Shown one piece after another: positions 1-8,704 of a stretch of 64,000 bases of DNA (its first letter is position 1; each line of letters opens with the position of its first letter). Location: the NCBI GenBank assembly GCA_046328475.1, contig JAXLWN010000033.1:1-64000 (forward strand), read 5' to 3'. A program made the translations under genes and the position numbers. The notes beneath the pieces were generated by a model that saw nothing but the letters and a program-made list of their open reading frames with translations, was not told where the DNA came from and ran no database searches. Source of the stretch: CADCWN01 sp046328475. Its GTDB lineage: Bacteria > Chloroflexota > Chloroflexia > Thermomicrobiales > CADCWN01.

Positions 1-25
1 GGGTGGATGTTCCCCGACCTCGCCC

Positions 26-430
26 TTACCGCAGCGGCAGCCTCTCCCCTGCAACAAGGGCAGAGGAGGAGGCCATTGTGCGTCGAATGGTTGCAAGCGA
101 ACGTTCCAGATCGCTGAAGACAGCCTCGTTGGTGAAACGCAAGACTTTGAGGTCGTGGGCGGCGAGGTAGGCGTCGCGTTCGCGGTCGTATTCGACTTGC
201 TGCTCGTGAATTGGACCGTCTACTTCAACCACTAAACCTATGGCGTCACAGTAGAAATCCACAATATAGGGGCCAATTGGCTGCTGACGACGGAAGCGCA
301 TGCCTTCCAATTTGCTCCCGCGCAGCTGCTGCCAAAAGCGCTGCTCGGCAGGCGTCTGACGCTGGCGCAACGCGCGGGCGGCATCGCGGTGCGGTTCGCG
401 CACGGTTTGCCGCCGCACAAATCCAGTCAT
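26..430 (-). CDS. DUF559 / Vsr-like endonuclease-domain protein
   Basis: About 134 residues, close to the usual size of stand-alone DUF559 proteins. These share the PD-(D/E)XK-type fold of very-short-patch repair endonucleases. The line FRRQQPIGPYIVDFYC followed by LVVEVDG and then VLRFTNEAV is the family core. The Asp in VDFYC and the Glu/Asp in VEVDG are the expected metal ligands. I start at the ATG at 430 (MTGFVRRQ) because a longer reading to 535 runs into the repeat at 446-497. The substrate is unknown; DUF559 proteins are widespread orphan nucleases often found near repeats or mobile DNA. No operon partner is visible. Confidence 0.8.
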   Translation of the reverse strand: MTGFVRRQTVREPHRDAARALRQRQTPAEQRFWQQLRGSKLEGMRFRRQQPIGPYIVDFYCDAIGLVVEVDGPIHEQQVEYDRERDAYLAAHDLKVLRFTNEAVFSDLERSLATIRRTMASSSALVAGERLPLR

Positions 431-445
431 CCCGCACCTCCGGGA

Positions 446-629
446 GACCTCACCCCGCCGCCTGCGGGCGGCACCCCTCTCCCGCGAGGAGAGGGGTGGG
501 TCCCAAACCACGGCTGAAGCCGAAACCCATAGCACTCAGCACCCGCACCCCGCTTGCGCCACCAGCTCCCACAAGTACTTCCCCTCTCCTCGCGGGAGAG
601 GGGTGCCGCCGCAGCGGCGGGGTGAGGTC
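446..629. repeat. Inverted pair of a dispersed GC-rich repeat
   Basis: Two nearly identical copies of about 50 bp lie in opposite orientation at 446-497 and 581-629. Each has a CCTCACCCCGCC start, a GCGGGCGGC-type hairpin and a CCCCTCTCCCGCGAGGAG end. Between them is a fragment like the AACCACGGCTGAAGCC repeat (about 505-525). A related copy lies at about 19996-20054. The left edge of the second copy touches the stop codon of the M20 gene. Confidence 0.8.
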
Positions 630-1824
630 ACTCCCCGTTCAAATACCGCAGCGCCACCGACGCCACCGCCGCCACCCCGATCGGCAGCGCCTGCTCATCA
701 TCAATATTAAATCGCGGGTGGTGGTGCCCAAACGTCAGCCCCAGCTCGGGATTCCGCGACCCGATGCGAAAAAAGCACCCCGGCACCCGCTGGAGGAAAT
801 AGGACATGTCTTCGCCGCCCATCCCCGGTTCGCGCTCGACCACGCGCCTGGGACCAACAATCTCGCGCGCCACCCCCCGCACCAGATCGGTCATCGCCGC
901 GTCGTTGACCAGCGCCGGGTAGCCGAGCCGATACTGCACCTCGGCCTCGGCGCGCATCGCATTCGCGATCCCGGTGATCAGCGCCGGGATGCGCTCGGCC
1001 AGATGCTCGCGCACCGCCGGATCGAAGGAGCGCACGGTGCCGCGCATCGTCGCCTCCTCCGGGATGATGTTGGCGACCGTCCCCGCGTGCAGCGACCCCA
1101 CCGTGATCACCGCCTGCCGCAGCGGATTCACCTCGCGACTCACCAGCGATTGCAGCGCCGTGATGCACGCCGCCGCCACCACCACCGGATCGACGCACGA
1201 GTGCGGTCGCGCCGCGTGCCCCCCGACCCCCTTGATCGTCGCGATGAACCCATCCGACGCCGCATTGGTCGGCCCCGTGCAGACCCCGATCGTCCCGACC
1301 GGCAAATCCTGCCCGATGTGGACGCCAAACGCCGCATCCACACGCGGATTCTCCAGCACCCCTTCGTCGATCATCGGCTTCGCCCCGCCGGGCGCGGCCT
1401 CCTCCGAGGGCTGAAAAATGAACTTGACCGTACCCTTAAACTCCCCCTGCCGCCCCGACAGCAGCTTCGCCACCCCGAGCAGCATCGCCGTGTGCGAATC
1501 GTGCCCGCACGCGTGCATCACCCCCGGATTCTGCGACTTGTATGGCACATCGTTCAGCTCGGTGATCGGCAGCGCATCCATATCCGCGCGCAGCAGCACC
1601 GTCTTCCCCGGCTGCGAACCGCGCAGCAGCCCCACCACCCCCGTCTTCGCCACGCCCGTCGTCGTCTCAATCCCCAGTTCGCGCAACCGCTCCGCCACAA
1701 ACCGCGCCGTATTCTCCTCCTGATACCCCAATTCCGGGTGCTGGTGGAGATACCGGCGATCCGCGACCACCTGCGGACCAATCTCCCAGGCTGCCTCGAC
1801 AAGCGGAGCGGTAGCACTACTCAA
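628..1824 (-). CDS. M20 family amidohydrolase (hippurate/N-acyl-amino-acid hydrolase type)
   Basis: A 398-residue metallo-amidohydrolase of the M20D type, which cleaves N-acyl amino acids or related amides in the cytoplasm. Landmarks in order: HQHPELGYQE near residue 28, LLRADMDALPI near 80, MHACGHDSHTAMLLG near 105 (metal His and Asp), QPSEEAAPGGA near 140 (catalytic/metal Glu) and MGGEDMSYFL near 335. The start is TTG at 1824; no ATG fits, and a GGAGG lies about 9 bases upstream. A close paralogue follows upstream at 2017-3198 in the same direction, so this looks like a tandem duplication. The exact substrate cannot be told from sequence. Confidence 0.9.
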   Translation of the reverse strand: MSSATAPLVEAAWEIGPQVVADRRYLHQHPELGYQEENTARFVAERLRELGIETTTGVAKTGVVGLLRGSQPGKTVLLRADMDALPITELNDVPYKSQNPGVMHACGHDSHTAMLLGVAKLLSGRQGEFKGTVKFIFQPSEEAAPGGAKPMIDEGVLENPRVDAAFGVHIGQDLPVGTIGVCTGPTNAASDGFIATIKGVGGHAARPHSCVDPVVVAAACITALQSLVSREVNPLRQAVITVGSLHAGTVANIIPEEATMRGTVRSFDPAVREHLAERIPALITGIANAMRAEAEVQYRLGYPALVNDAAMTDLVRGVAREIVGPRRVVEREPGMGGEDMSYFLQRVPGCFFRIGSRNPELGLTFGHHHPRFNIDDEQALPIGVAAVASVALRYLNGE

Positions 1825-1843
1825 GGGAACCTCCGGGGTGTGC

Positions 1844-2016
1844 GAATGAAGAATGACGAATGAAGAATGGAGAAAGACCAGGGGCCAGACTCAACCCCCT
1901 CATCCCCTCTCTCCACTCTCCTCACTCCTCACTCCTCGTCTCTGCGTCCTCTGCGTCGTTCTCTGCGTCTCTGCGTCTCTGCGGTCTTACTCTCCACTCT
2001 CCTCTCTCTTCTCTCC
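1844..2016. repeat. Short-unit tandem arrays between the two M20 genes
   Basis: Positions 1844-1869 hold a GAATGAA/GAATGAC heptamer array. Positions 1910-2016 are pyrimidine-rich arrays of CTCACTC, CTCTGCGTC and related units. On the minus strand the stop codon of the upstream M20 gene reads directly into a GGAGTGA-type unit. Confidence 0.8.
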
Positions 2017-3198
2017 TCACTCCTCTCCCAAAAACCGCAACGCAATCGCCGTCAGCGCCGCGACCCCGACCGGCAGCGAGTCCTCGTCGATATCGAAGCG
2101 CGGGTGATGGTGCCCGTAGATCAGCCCCCGCTCCTCGTTGCGCGAACCAACCCGGAAGAAACAGCCGGGTGCCTTCTGGAGGAAGTAGGACATGTCCTCC
2201 GCGCCCATCCCCGGCTCGATATCGAGCAACTTGTCGGGCGCGACGATGTCGCGGGCCACCGTGCGCACCAGATCCGCCATCGCGCGGTCATTCACCAGCG
2301 TCGGATAGCCAAACTCGTAGTCCACGTCGGCGCTCCCCTGCATCGCGGCGGCGATCCCCTCCACCAGCGCCGGGATGCGCCGGGCCAGCAGCTTGCGCGT
2401 CTCCTCGTCGAACGTGCGGATCGTCGCCTTCAACTCGCACGTCTCCGGGATCACGTTCGAGACTGTCCCCGCGTGCATCGAGCCCACCGTGATCACCGCC
2501 TGCCGCAGCGGGTTCACCTCGCGGCTCACCAGCGTCTGCAACGCGACGATGCACTGCCCCGCGATCACAATCGGGTCCACGCCCCGGTGCGGACGCGCGC
2601 CGTGCGCCCCCACGCCGCGAATCGTGATCACCGCCTCGTCGCAAGCGGCCGTCATCGGCCCGTGGATCACCCCGATCGTCCCGACCGGCAGATCCTGGGC
2701 GATGTGGATGCCGAACGCCGCGTCCACCGTCGGATTCTCCATCACCCCGGCCGCGATCATCGGCTCCGCCCCGCCAACATTCTCCTCGGCGGGCTGAAAC
2801 GCGAACTTCACGACGCCGCGCAGCTCGTTCCGCCGTTCCGAGAGGAGGCGCGCGACGCCGAGCAGCATCGCCGTGTGCGCGTCGTGCCCGCAGGCGTGCA
2901 TCAGGCCGGGATTCTGCGACTTGTACGGCACATCGTTCAGTTCATCGATCGGCAGCGCATCCATGTCGGCGCGCAGCAGCACCGTCTTCCCCGGCTGCGA
3001 GCCGCGCAAGATGCCGAGCACACCGGTGGTCGCCACCCCGGTCTGGTGCGGAATCCCCAGCTCCGTCAGCCGCGCCGCCACGAAGCGCGCGGTATTCACC
3101 TCGGTCATCCCCAGTTCGGGGTGCTCGTGCAGATACCGGCGGTCGGCAACCACCTGCGGCCCGATCTCCCAGGCCTGGTCGAGAATCGAAGCTGCCAT
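2017..3198 (-). CDS. M20 family amidohydrolase, paralogue
   Basis: A 393-residue M20D amidohydrolase, strongly similar along its length to the product of 628-1824: HEHPELGMTE, LLRADMDALPIDEL, MHACGHDAHTAML, QPAEENVGGAEPM, MGAEDMSYFLQ. All metal-binding landmarks are kept, so both copies are probably active. I choose the ATG at 3198 (MAASILDQ), which has a GGGAGG about 10 bases upstream; a longer reading to 3261 only translates a heptamer array. The two copies probably act on different acyl or amino-acid moieties, but this cannot be resolved here. Confidence 0.9.
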   Translation of the reverse strand: MAASILDQAWEIGPQVVADRRYLHEHPELGMTEVNTARFVAARLTELGIPHQTGVATTGVLGILRGSQPGKTVLLRADMDALPIDELNDVPYKSQNPGLMHACGHDAHTAMLLGVARLLSERRNELRGVVKFAFQPAEENVGGAEPMIAAGVMENPTVDAAFGIHIAQDLPVGTIGVIHGPMTAACDEAVITIRGVGAHGARPHRGVDPIVIAGQCIVALQTLVSREVNPLRQAVITVGSMHAGTVSNVIPETCELKATIRTFDEETRKLLARRIPALVEGIAAAMQGSADVDYEFGYPTLVNDRAMADLVRTVARDIVAPDKLLDIEPGMGAEDMSYFLQKAPGCFFRVGSRNEERGLIYGHHHPRFDIDEDSLPVGVAALTAIALRFLGEE

Positions 3199-3213
3199 AG
3201 CCAAGGAGCCTCC

Positions 3214-3381
3214 CGAATGACGAATGACGAATGACGAATGACGAATGGCGGCAATGAGCAACGATTGTAACAGAGCCCCACGCCCAATGTTCGTCCCTCG
3301 TCCCCGTCACTTCTACCCGACCACCCGACTACCCGACTACCCGACTCAACTCAGCACTCAGCACTCAGCACTCAGCACTCC
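3214..3381. repeat. Heptamer and octamer arrays in a divergent promoter region
   Basis: Three arrays follow one another: CGAATGA heptamers at 3214-3247, ACCCGACT octamers at 3316-3345, and ACTCAGC heptamers at 3350-3380. They fill much of the gap between the M20 gene (minus) and the lipoprotein gene (plus). Confidence 0.85.
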
Positions 3382-3455
3382 ATGCCTTGCACGCCCCGAC
3401 ACCTATCGCGTAGCCTCTAGCGAGTTGGACCTATCACGCGGAGGTAAAGAGCTTG

Positions 3456-4397
3456 ATGCTGAAGCGAATATTGACCTTGCTGGGACTGGTAGCCATCCTG
3501 ACCGCCTGCGGCGGCGGCGCGAACACCCCGGCCGTATCCTCCACCGGCACCACATCGGCGGCGTCGAGCGGCGCGGTGAGCAGCACCGGCGGCACACGCT
3601 CCGGTACCCCGACGACGCGCACCGGCAGCGCGAGTCCCACCGTACCGGGCGCTGGCCTGCCCCCCATCCCGACCAACACCCCCGGCGCGGGCCAGGCGAC
3701 CGCCCCGCCAGCCACCCCCGGCACCCCCGGCACGCCGCGTCCTCTCCCCTCGGCCTCGCCGGTCGCCTTCCGCCCCGCCCCCTGGCAACCCGGCGACCGC
3801 ACGATCTTCGATGTGACCACGAAGGCTGGCAATCAGCCTGCCGGAACCGCCAGCTTCACGCTCGGGCGCGAGTTCGACACCGACACCCTCAGCGCGCTCC
3901 TGCAAATCGGCACGACCCAGGATCGCATCGTGATGGGCTGGACCACGGCCACCCTCGCCCCGATCAGCGAACTCCGCACGATCGTGACGCCGGATGGCAC
4001 GATCGACATCAGCTCCGAGTTCCACGAAGGGGGCTCCACCATCCAGGTGATCGACCGCACCGGGACCAACATCCACCGCCTGAACATGCCGCCGAAGTAT
4101 TACGCCAACGACCAATTCCTGATGATCCTGCGCGCCCTCCCCTTCAAAGAAGGCTACCAGGGTGCCCTCGTGCTCGTCCCCTCGATGGGCGACCCCGCAA
4201 CCCTCAACTCCGTCGTCACCGTCACCGGCCAGGAAACCGTGACCACCTCCGGCGGCCCGATCCGCGCCTGGCGCGTCGAAGCCCAGTTCGAGAACAACCC
4301 CACCATCCAGGTCCTCTGGTACTCCGTCGACGCCCCCAACTACCTCGTCAAATACGACAACGGCCGCTACATCTACACCGTCACCCAGCACCCGTAA
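3456..4397 (+). CDS. Secreted lipoprotein with a Ser/Thr/Pro linker
   Basis: A 313-residue protein. It starts MLKRILTLLGLVAILTAC, a signal peptide ending in a lipobox with the acylated Cys near residue 18, so it should be anchored to the outside of the membrane. Residues about 20-110 are a low-complexity Thr/Pro/Gly linker. The rest is a folded beta-rich domain that resembles DUF3108-type proteins (FDVTTKAGNQPAGTASF, then TVTGQETVTTSGGPIRAWRVE and YLVKYDNGRYIYTV). The domain match is tentative. The ATG at 3456 follows GGAGGT by 10 bases. The TAA stop is followed within 10 bases by a GTCGTAA array. Confidence 0.75.
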   Translation: MLKRILTLLGLVAILTACGGGANTPAVSSTGTTSAASSGAVSSTGGTRSGTPTTRTGSASPTVPGAGLPPIPTNTPGAGQATAPPATPGTPGTPRPLPSASPVAFRPAPWQPGDRTIFDVTTKAGNQPAGTASFTLGREFDTDTLSALLQIGTTQDRIVMGWTTATLAPISELRTIVTPDGTIDISSEFHEGGSTIQVIDRTGTNIHRLNMPPKYYANDQFLMILRALPFKEGYQGALVLVPSMGDPATLNSVVTVTGQETVTTSGGPIRAWRVEAQFENNPTIQVLWYSVDAPNYLVKYDNGRYIYTVTQHP

Positions 4398-4404
4398 CGG
4401 GAGA

Positions 4405-4648
4405 GCGTAAGTCGTAAGTCGTAAGTCGTAAGAGATGGAGGAGACAATCCGGCATGGCAGACGAACCTGGGAGGGTTGGAAGATATCGCGACTTGATCGC
4501 TTGGCAGAAGTCGTTGGTGCTCGTCAAACAGGTTTACCTGGCCAGTCGCGACTGGCCAAAGGAGGAACTGCGGTCTTCGTCCCCCTTCACCCCTCACCCT
4601 TCTCCCTTCATCCCCTCTACGACTTACGGACTTACGACTTACGACTAC
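4405..4648. repeat. Foldback element with GTCGTAA arms and a coding loop
   Basis: The left arm (4405-4432) repeats GTCGTAA and the right arm (4618-4648) repeats its inverse, TTACGAC. The roughly 185-bp loop has a good ribosome-binding site and the first 39 codons of a four-helix-bundle protein gene, then a pyrimidine-rich stretch. Both flanking genes (lipoprotein, plus; isomerase, minus) end at the element. Confidence 0.85.
4454..4570 (+). pseudogene. Truncated four-helix-bundle (S23/IVS-type) protein gene
   Basis: Thirty-nine codons read MADEPGRVGRYRDLIAWQ and then KSLVLVKQVYLASRDWPKEEL. The RDLIAWQKS...LVKQVY..S..WPKEEL pattern is the first helix and turn of TIGR02436-type four-helix-bundle proteins, the family encoded by 23S rRNA intervening sequences and related to Avd. 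A normal member runs about 115-125 residues; here the match ends at EEL and the reading continues into repeat DNA. A GGAGGAG lies about 10 bases before the ATG. It is the only gene fragment found in the loop of one of these foldbacks. Confidence 0.7.
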
Positions 4649-5433
4649 GCCCCCAGGCACGCGCGGCAAAACGCCACCGTATCCCGCAGATGCCCCCGGA
4701 TCGCCTCATCATCCCCCGCATCCAGCGCATCCGGCGCAAGCTCTGACCGCGATCACCTCGTCATAGCCCGACTCCGCCAGCGCCAGGAGAAAGAGATCGA
4801 GGTGCAACTCCCCCTGCCCCGGCACGCGATGCTCCTTCCCCCCGCCGAAGTTGACAGATGCACATGCCGCGTCGCTCGCGCAGCGCACCATACGCATCGA
4901 GAATATCCACATCGGCCGTCGCAAAATGCGTCGTATCAAACGTGATCGCCGGAAACCGCGCCACCTGCTCCACCGTGCGTCTGGTACTTCGCGCCCGCCA
5001 CCGCGATCTGCTGCCGCGTCCGCTTGATCACCGGCACATACGGCAGATTCTCGACCGCCAGCACCGGCCCACCCGCCGGACTCAACTCGTCGTACTGCTC
5101 GATCATCCACGGACCATGATCGGTCCCATCAGCCGTCTCCGGGTGCGCCACCACCGTCCGCGCCCCAATCTCCCGCGCCAGCGCCAGAGCGCGCCGCACA
5201 CAGGCCGGATAATCCTCCCCGAACCCCGCAATCGGGCGAAACGGCGTGTGCAGCGACGCGATCGGCAAGCCATGCGCAGCGATCAACCGACCGAGATATG
5301 CCGCCTGCCGCGTATCCCACTTCGCATCGATCATCACCTCAACCGCGTCAAATCCCGCCTCAGCGGCGAACTCCCAGACGCGATTCAACCCATAATTGTG
5401 CAGCGAACCCGTCGAAAGCGCGAGAACTGGCAT
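4645..5433 (-). pseudogene. Sugar phosphate isomerase/epimerase (TIM barrel), frameshifted
   Basis: The first 155 residues read cleanly as an AP-endonuclease-2/xylose-isomerase-like TIM barrel: ALSTGSLHNYGLNRVWEFAA, GFDAVEVMID, IASLHTPFRP, TVVAHPETADG, LAVENLPYVPV. The rest is spread over other frames: FPAITFDTTHFATADVD, then VPGQGELHLDLFLLALAESG, then an Ala/Asp-rich end finishing CRACLGA and TAG at 4645-4647. At least three frame changes occur between about 4990 and 4740. Joined, the protein would be about 260 residues, normal for the family. The stop codon is the first triplet of the TAGTCGTAAGTCG repeat edge. Sequencing indels are as likely as true decay. Confidence 0.7.
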
Positions 5434-5440
5434 AAGCTCC

Positions 5441-5582
5441 CAAGTGCTGAGTGCTGAGTGCTGAGTGAGTCGGGCGGTCGGGCAGTCGGGCAGTCGAGCA
5501 GAAAACCCCTCCCTCGTTACTCGTTACTCGTTACTCGTTACTTCGTCCCTACTCACGACTCACGACTCACGACTCACGACTT
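5441..5582. repeat. Four consecutive short-unit arrays
   Basis: In order: GCTGAGT heptamers (5444-5468), CGGGCAGT octamers (5469-5500), CGTTACT heptamers (5513-5542) and CACGACT heptamers (5552-5582). The last supplies the stop codon of the glycerate kinase gene on the minus strand (AAG TCG TGA). Confidence 0.9.
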
Positions 5583-6879
5583 CAGTACGCAATACAAATC
5601 CGCCACATTCGTCTGCGTCGGCCCAGTGACCAGCAGCCCCCCGACCTGGCGCAGATAGGTGGCGCTGTCGTTGCGCGCGAGATAGTCGGCCGCATCCAAC
5701 CCGAGCGCCCGCCCGCGCGCCAGCGTCTCCCCGGTAACCACCGCGCCCGCCGACCCGCTCGCCCCATCGTCGCCATCCAGCCAGCGCGGCAACGGCGAGA
5801 TCATAATGACCATCGATCGCCGCTGCCGCGAGCGCCAGCTCCGTATTGCGCCCGCCAACGCCATTGCCGCGCACCGTCACCGTCGCTCGCCGCCGCCGAT
5901 GCAGGCAGGTGCGCGGCGGTAGCCCCTCGGCGCTGGCGACCAGACGCAGCGCCGCCTCCCGCGCCTCCCCTCGATCCGCAAATCGCCGATCACCGGCGAC
6001 CAGCCGAGCTCAGCCGCGCGACCCGCTGCCCCTCGGCCGCGCGCGGCATGGCGATCACCGCCGTCCACACCGCCGCGAAGCACGGATCATCCGGGAACGG
6101 TATCGGCCACCTCAGCGCGCAGCCCGGCCTTGCAGCCGTCTTCCGCCACCGGCGCAGGGAGCCGGTCGGCCAGCCCCGCGCCGCTCGATCACCTCCCAGG
6201 CATCCGCAAACGTGCTGCTATCCCCAACGGTCGGGCCAGACGCTATTACGTCAAGTGGATCGCCGAGCACATCGGAGATGCAGAGCGCCACCACGCGCGC
6301 GGGCGCGGCGACACGCGCCAACCCGCCCCCCTTCAGCGTCTCCAGGTGCTTGCGCACCGTGTTCAACTCGTTGATGTTGGCCCCGGCCGCCAGCAGCAAC
6401 CCCGTCGTCGCCCGCAGCTCCTCCAGCGTGATCGGCGCGGCCGGCGCGGTCAGCAGCGCCGACCCACCGCCCGAAATCAGGCAAAGCACCAGGTCCCGCT
6501 CGGTCAAACCACCGCAGATCCCCCGCAACTCGGTCGCCGCCGCCAGCCCCGCCTCGTCGGGCGTCGGGTGGCCCGCCTCGCGCACCGGGATCAGCCGCGT
6601 CGGCGCGGCGCTGCCATACTTCGTCAGCGCCAGCCCACCATCAACCCGGTCGCCCAGCGCCTCCTCGGCCGCCGCCGCCATCCCCGCCGCCGCCTTCCCC
6701 ACCGCGACCACCACAATCCTGCCCAGCTCGTCCAGCTCCGCCTCGAACCCCGCCTCCGCGATACCCAGCCGCCCTCCCTCAACCCGGATTGCGCGCCGCA
6801 CCGCCGCGCGCACATCCACCGCCGCAATCGCAGCGTCAAAGAGTTCGCGCACAGTCTGCTGAGCGGCTTCGAGGTTCAT
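5574..6879 (-). pseudogene. Glycerate 2-kinase (MOFRL family), frameshifted
   Basis: The first 235 residues are an intact GckA/TtuD-type N-terminus: VVVAVGKAAAGMAAAAEEAL, REAGHPTPDEAG, DLVLCLISGGGSALL, NTVRKHLETLKGGGLA, ALCISDVLGDPLDVIASGPT. This enzyme phosphorylates D-glycerate to 2-phosphoglycerate. After about 6175 the frame changes several times. The end is recognisable as the MOFRL domain (ALGLDAADYLARNDSATYL, TGPTQTNVADLYCVL). The total span of about 435 codons is normal. Its neighbour on the minus strand is the isomerase remnant, so the pair may have served a sugar-acid pathway. The stop is inside a GTCGTGA array. Confidence 0.75.
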
Positions 6880-6938
6880 CATGCCTCTGGCTATGCGCTA
6901 TACTAGCGAATGTAGGGGCGGTTGGATGAGGAGCCGTC

Positions 6939-7307
6939 ATGCTCGAGACATTCCGCTGTCGCGATCCTCTCGACCGCGAAATCGTCTTGTGGGATGATCG
7001 CTGGTACAACAAGATCATCCACCCGAGACGCGGTCGGCCACAGCTTGCCAATTCCCTTGATGATATCAGACTCACCCTCACGCATCCCGACTTGATTAAC
7101 GCCGACAAGACACGAACAGGTGTCGAGGTCTACTATCGCAGCGGTGTGGTCCTCCCCGCTCCCTACGGTCGCTCGATCTTGAAAGTATGCGTCCTGTTCA
7201 GCGAGGACGAATGGGGCGATGTGAGCGGCAGCATCCTCACGGTCTATCCTGTACATGAACCACATCCCTTGGAGCGACGACTATGGCCACCGACAAGCGA
7301 CCATTGA
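6939..7307 (+). CDS. Putative PBECR-type small nuclease (toxin-like)
   Basis: A 122-residue protein with the order WYNKIIHPRRG, then SLDDIRLTLTHPDLI, then VEVYYRSG, then LKVCVLFSEDEWGDVSGSIL TVYPVHE. This resembles the phage-barnase/EndoU/ColicinE5-RelE-like (PBECR) group of compact nucleases, in which His and Arg lie in the first helix and the last strand ends in TAY. Assignment is by pattern and not certain. GAGGAG sits 8 bases before the ATG. Its last 25 bases overlap the next gene, which encodes a DUF2283-like protein, an arrangement typical of toxin-antitoxin pairs. Confidence 0.5.
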   Translation: MLETFRCRDPLDREIVLWDDRWYNKIIHPRRGRPQLANSLDDIRLTLTHPDLINADKTRTGVEVYYRSGVVLPAPYGRSILKVCVLFSEDEWGDVSGSILTVYPVHEPHPLERRLWPPTSDH

Positions 7308-7666
7308 CACCGATGTTTCCTGCCCCAGCGGAGATCGACTGGCAACAGGTTGAGTATGATTACGATCCGGAGAGCGATACGATCAGCCTTCATCTATTCG
7401 GTTTCGACCGGCCATCAGTGGTGCTGCACACGCCGAGCGACATCGATCTGCTCGTCGATCCCACCACCTCGCTCGTATTGGGATTCCAGATCGAAGGATT
7501 CCTCGCCCAGGTCGTCTACCGCGATCCGCAATACCTGCTGCTCGCCAGGAACGCAGGCATCGATCCAGAAATTCTCGCCCGGATCGAGCGCGACATCGAT
7601 CCCATCGCGCGCAAACGGGCCGACTTTCAGATCCTGGCCGACGCGCGCCTACGAACAAGCGCATGA
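7283..7666 (+). CDS. DUF2283-like protein (possible antitoxin partner)
   Basis: A 127-residue protein. The middle reads VEYDYDPESDTISLHLFG, then DIDLLVDPTTSLVLGFQIEGF, the beta-strand pattern of DUF2283 (YD...D.L.i.l, then vD....ivGieI). The C-terminal 40 residues (ARIERDIDPIARKRADFQILAD) are helical and could mediate protein contact. It overlaps the upstream putative nuclease gene by 25 bases with its own GGAGCG before the ATG, implying translational coupling. An antitoxin role is inferred from the gene pairing only. Confidence 0.55.
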   Translation: MATDKRPLTPMFPAPAEIDWQQVEYDYDPESDTISLHLFGFDRPSVVLHTPSDIDLLVDPTTSLVLGFQIEGFLAQVVYRDPQYLLLARNAGIDPEILARIERDIDPIARKRADFQILADARLRTSA

Positions 7667-7702
7667 ATCGCCACACCCAACTGCATGGTCTGTTGAGGCA
7701 CG

Positions 7703-8704
7703 CTACCCCAGCCCCGCCCGCAACGTCCGCAACACCGCCTCCAACTCCCCCGGCAACGGACTGACAAACTCCCGCCACTCCCCATTCGGCAGCCGCAGCC
7801 CCAGCCGCGCGGCGTGCAGGAACTGGCGCGTCAGCGGCAGATCAACCGCCCCCTTCGCATTGCCGTAGACACTATCCCCCGTAACGGGGTGCCCAATAAA
7901 CGCGCAGTGGACGCGAATCTGGTGCGTGCGCCCCGACTCGATCCGCACCTCCACCAGCGTATTGCGCCCGAACCGCTCCAGCACCCGGAAATGGCTCACC
8001 GCCGGGCGACCCTCGCGCGACGGAGCCATCCGCTGGCGATTACGCGGATCGCGCCCGATCGGCACGTCGATCGTCCCCTCGTTCGGCTCCACATCGCCAT
8101 CGAGCAGCGCCAGATAGACCTTCAGCGTCTGCCGCGCCTGGAACTGCGCCGTCAGCGCGGCCAACGCCCGCTCATGCTTGGCGGCGATCAGCAACCCCGA
8201 GGTGTCCTTGTCGATCCGATGCACCACGCCGGGTCGCAGCGACCCATTGATCTGCATCTGCGGGTCGTGCGCGAGCAGCGCGTTCACGACCGTCCCCCGC
8301 TCGTGCCCCGGCGCGGGATGCACCACCAGCCCCGCAGGCTTATCGATCACGATCGCGTCGGCATCCTCGTAGACAATCGCCAGCGGGATCGGTTCCGGGA
8401 CAAGGTCGCTGGAGACCGGTGGCGGGATCAGCACCTCGATGCGCTCCCCCGCGCGCAGACGATAGCTCACCTTGCGCCGACGATCCCCAACGGTCACCTG
8501 CCCATCGTCGATCAGGGATTGCACGTAGGTGCGGCTCAACTCCGGCAGCTGATCGGCCAACGCGCGATCAAGCCGCAGACCCTCGGCGTCCTCGGCAACG
8601 ATAATCGACTCGCGTCGCGGCTCGTCGTCGTCGCTCCAGTCACCAGGGTCTGCGGCCAGGGATTCGCTCTGCAACGCTTGCTCGGTGTCCCGCTCGTCAG
8701 GCAT
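7703..8704 (-). CDS. rluD: RluD-family 23S rRNA pseudouridine synthase
   Basis: A 333-residue pseudouridine synthase with an N-terminal S4 RNA-binding domain (LRLDRALADQLPELSRTYVQ) and the catalytic motif VVHRIDKDTSGLLIAAK holding the active-site Asp. Later landmarks are VEVRIESGRTHQIRVH and HPVTGDSVYG. It isomerises uridines of 23S rRNA in the cytoplasm; RluD rather than RluC or RluA is a family-level guess. An acidic 40-residue N-terminal extension precedes S4. Its ATG overlaps the TGA of the DksA-like gene by one base, so the two are co-transcribed. Confidence 0.9.
   Translation of the reverse strand: MPDERDTEQALQSESLAADPGDWSDDDEPRRESIIVAEDAEGLRLDRALADQLPELSRTYVQSLIDDGQVTVGDRRRKVSYRLRAGERIEVLIPPPVSSDLVPEPIPLAIVYEDADAIVIDKPAGLVVHPAPGHERGTVVNALLAHDPQMQINGSLRPGVVHRIDKDTSGLLIAAKHERALAALTAQFQARQTLKVYLALLDGDVEPNEGTIDVPIGRDPRNRQRMAPSREGRPAVSHFRVLERFGRNTLVEVRIESGRTHQIRVHCAFIGHPVTGDSVYGNAKGAVDLPLTRQFLHAARLGLRLPNGEWREFVSPLPGELEAVLRTLRAGLG

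Noticed and set aside
211..1863. Long plus-strand open frame of 550 codons opposite the first M20 gene
   Set aside because: It is a shadow of a conserved M20 gene; the translation is Arg/Pro/His-rich with no family resemblance. The same reasoning removes the plus-strand frames opposite the second M20 gene (1867-3234), S9 peptidase (31973-33238) and ppc (40777-43563).
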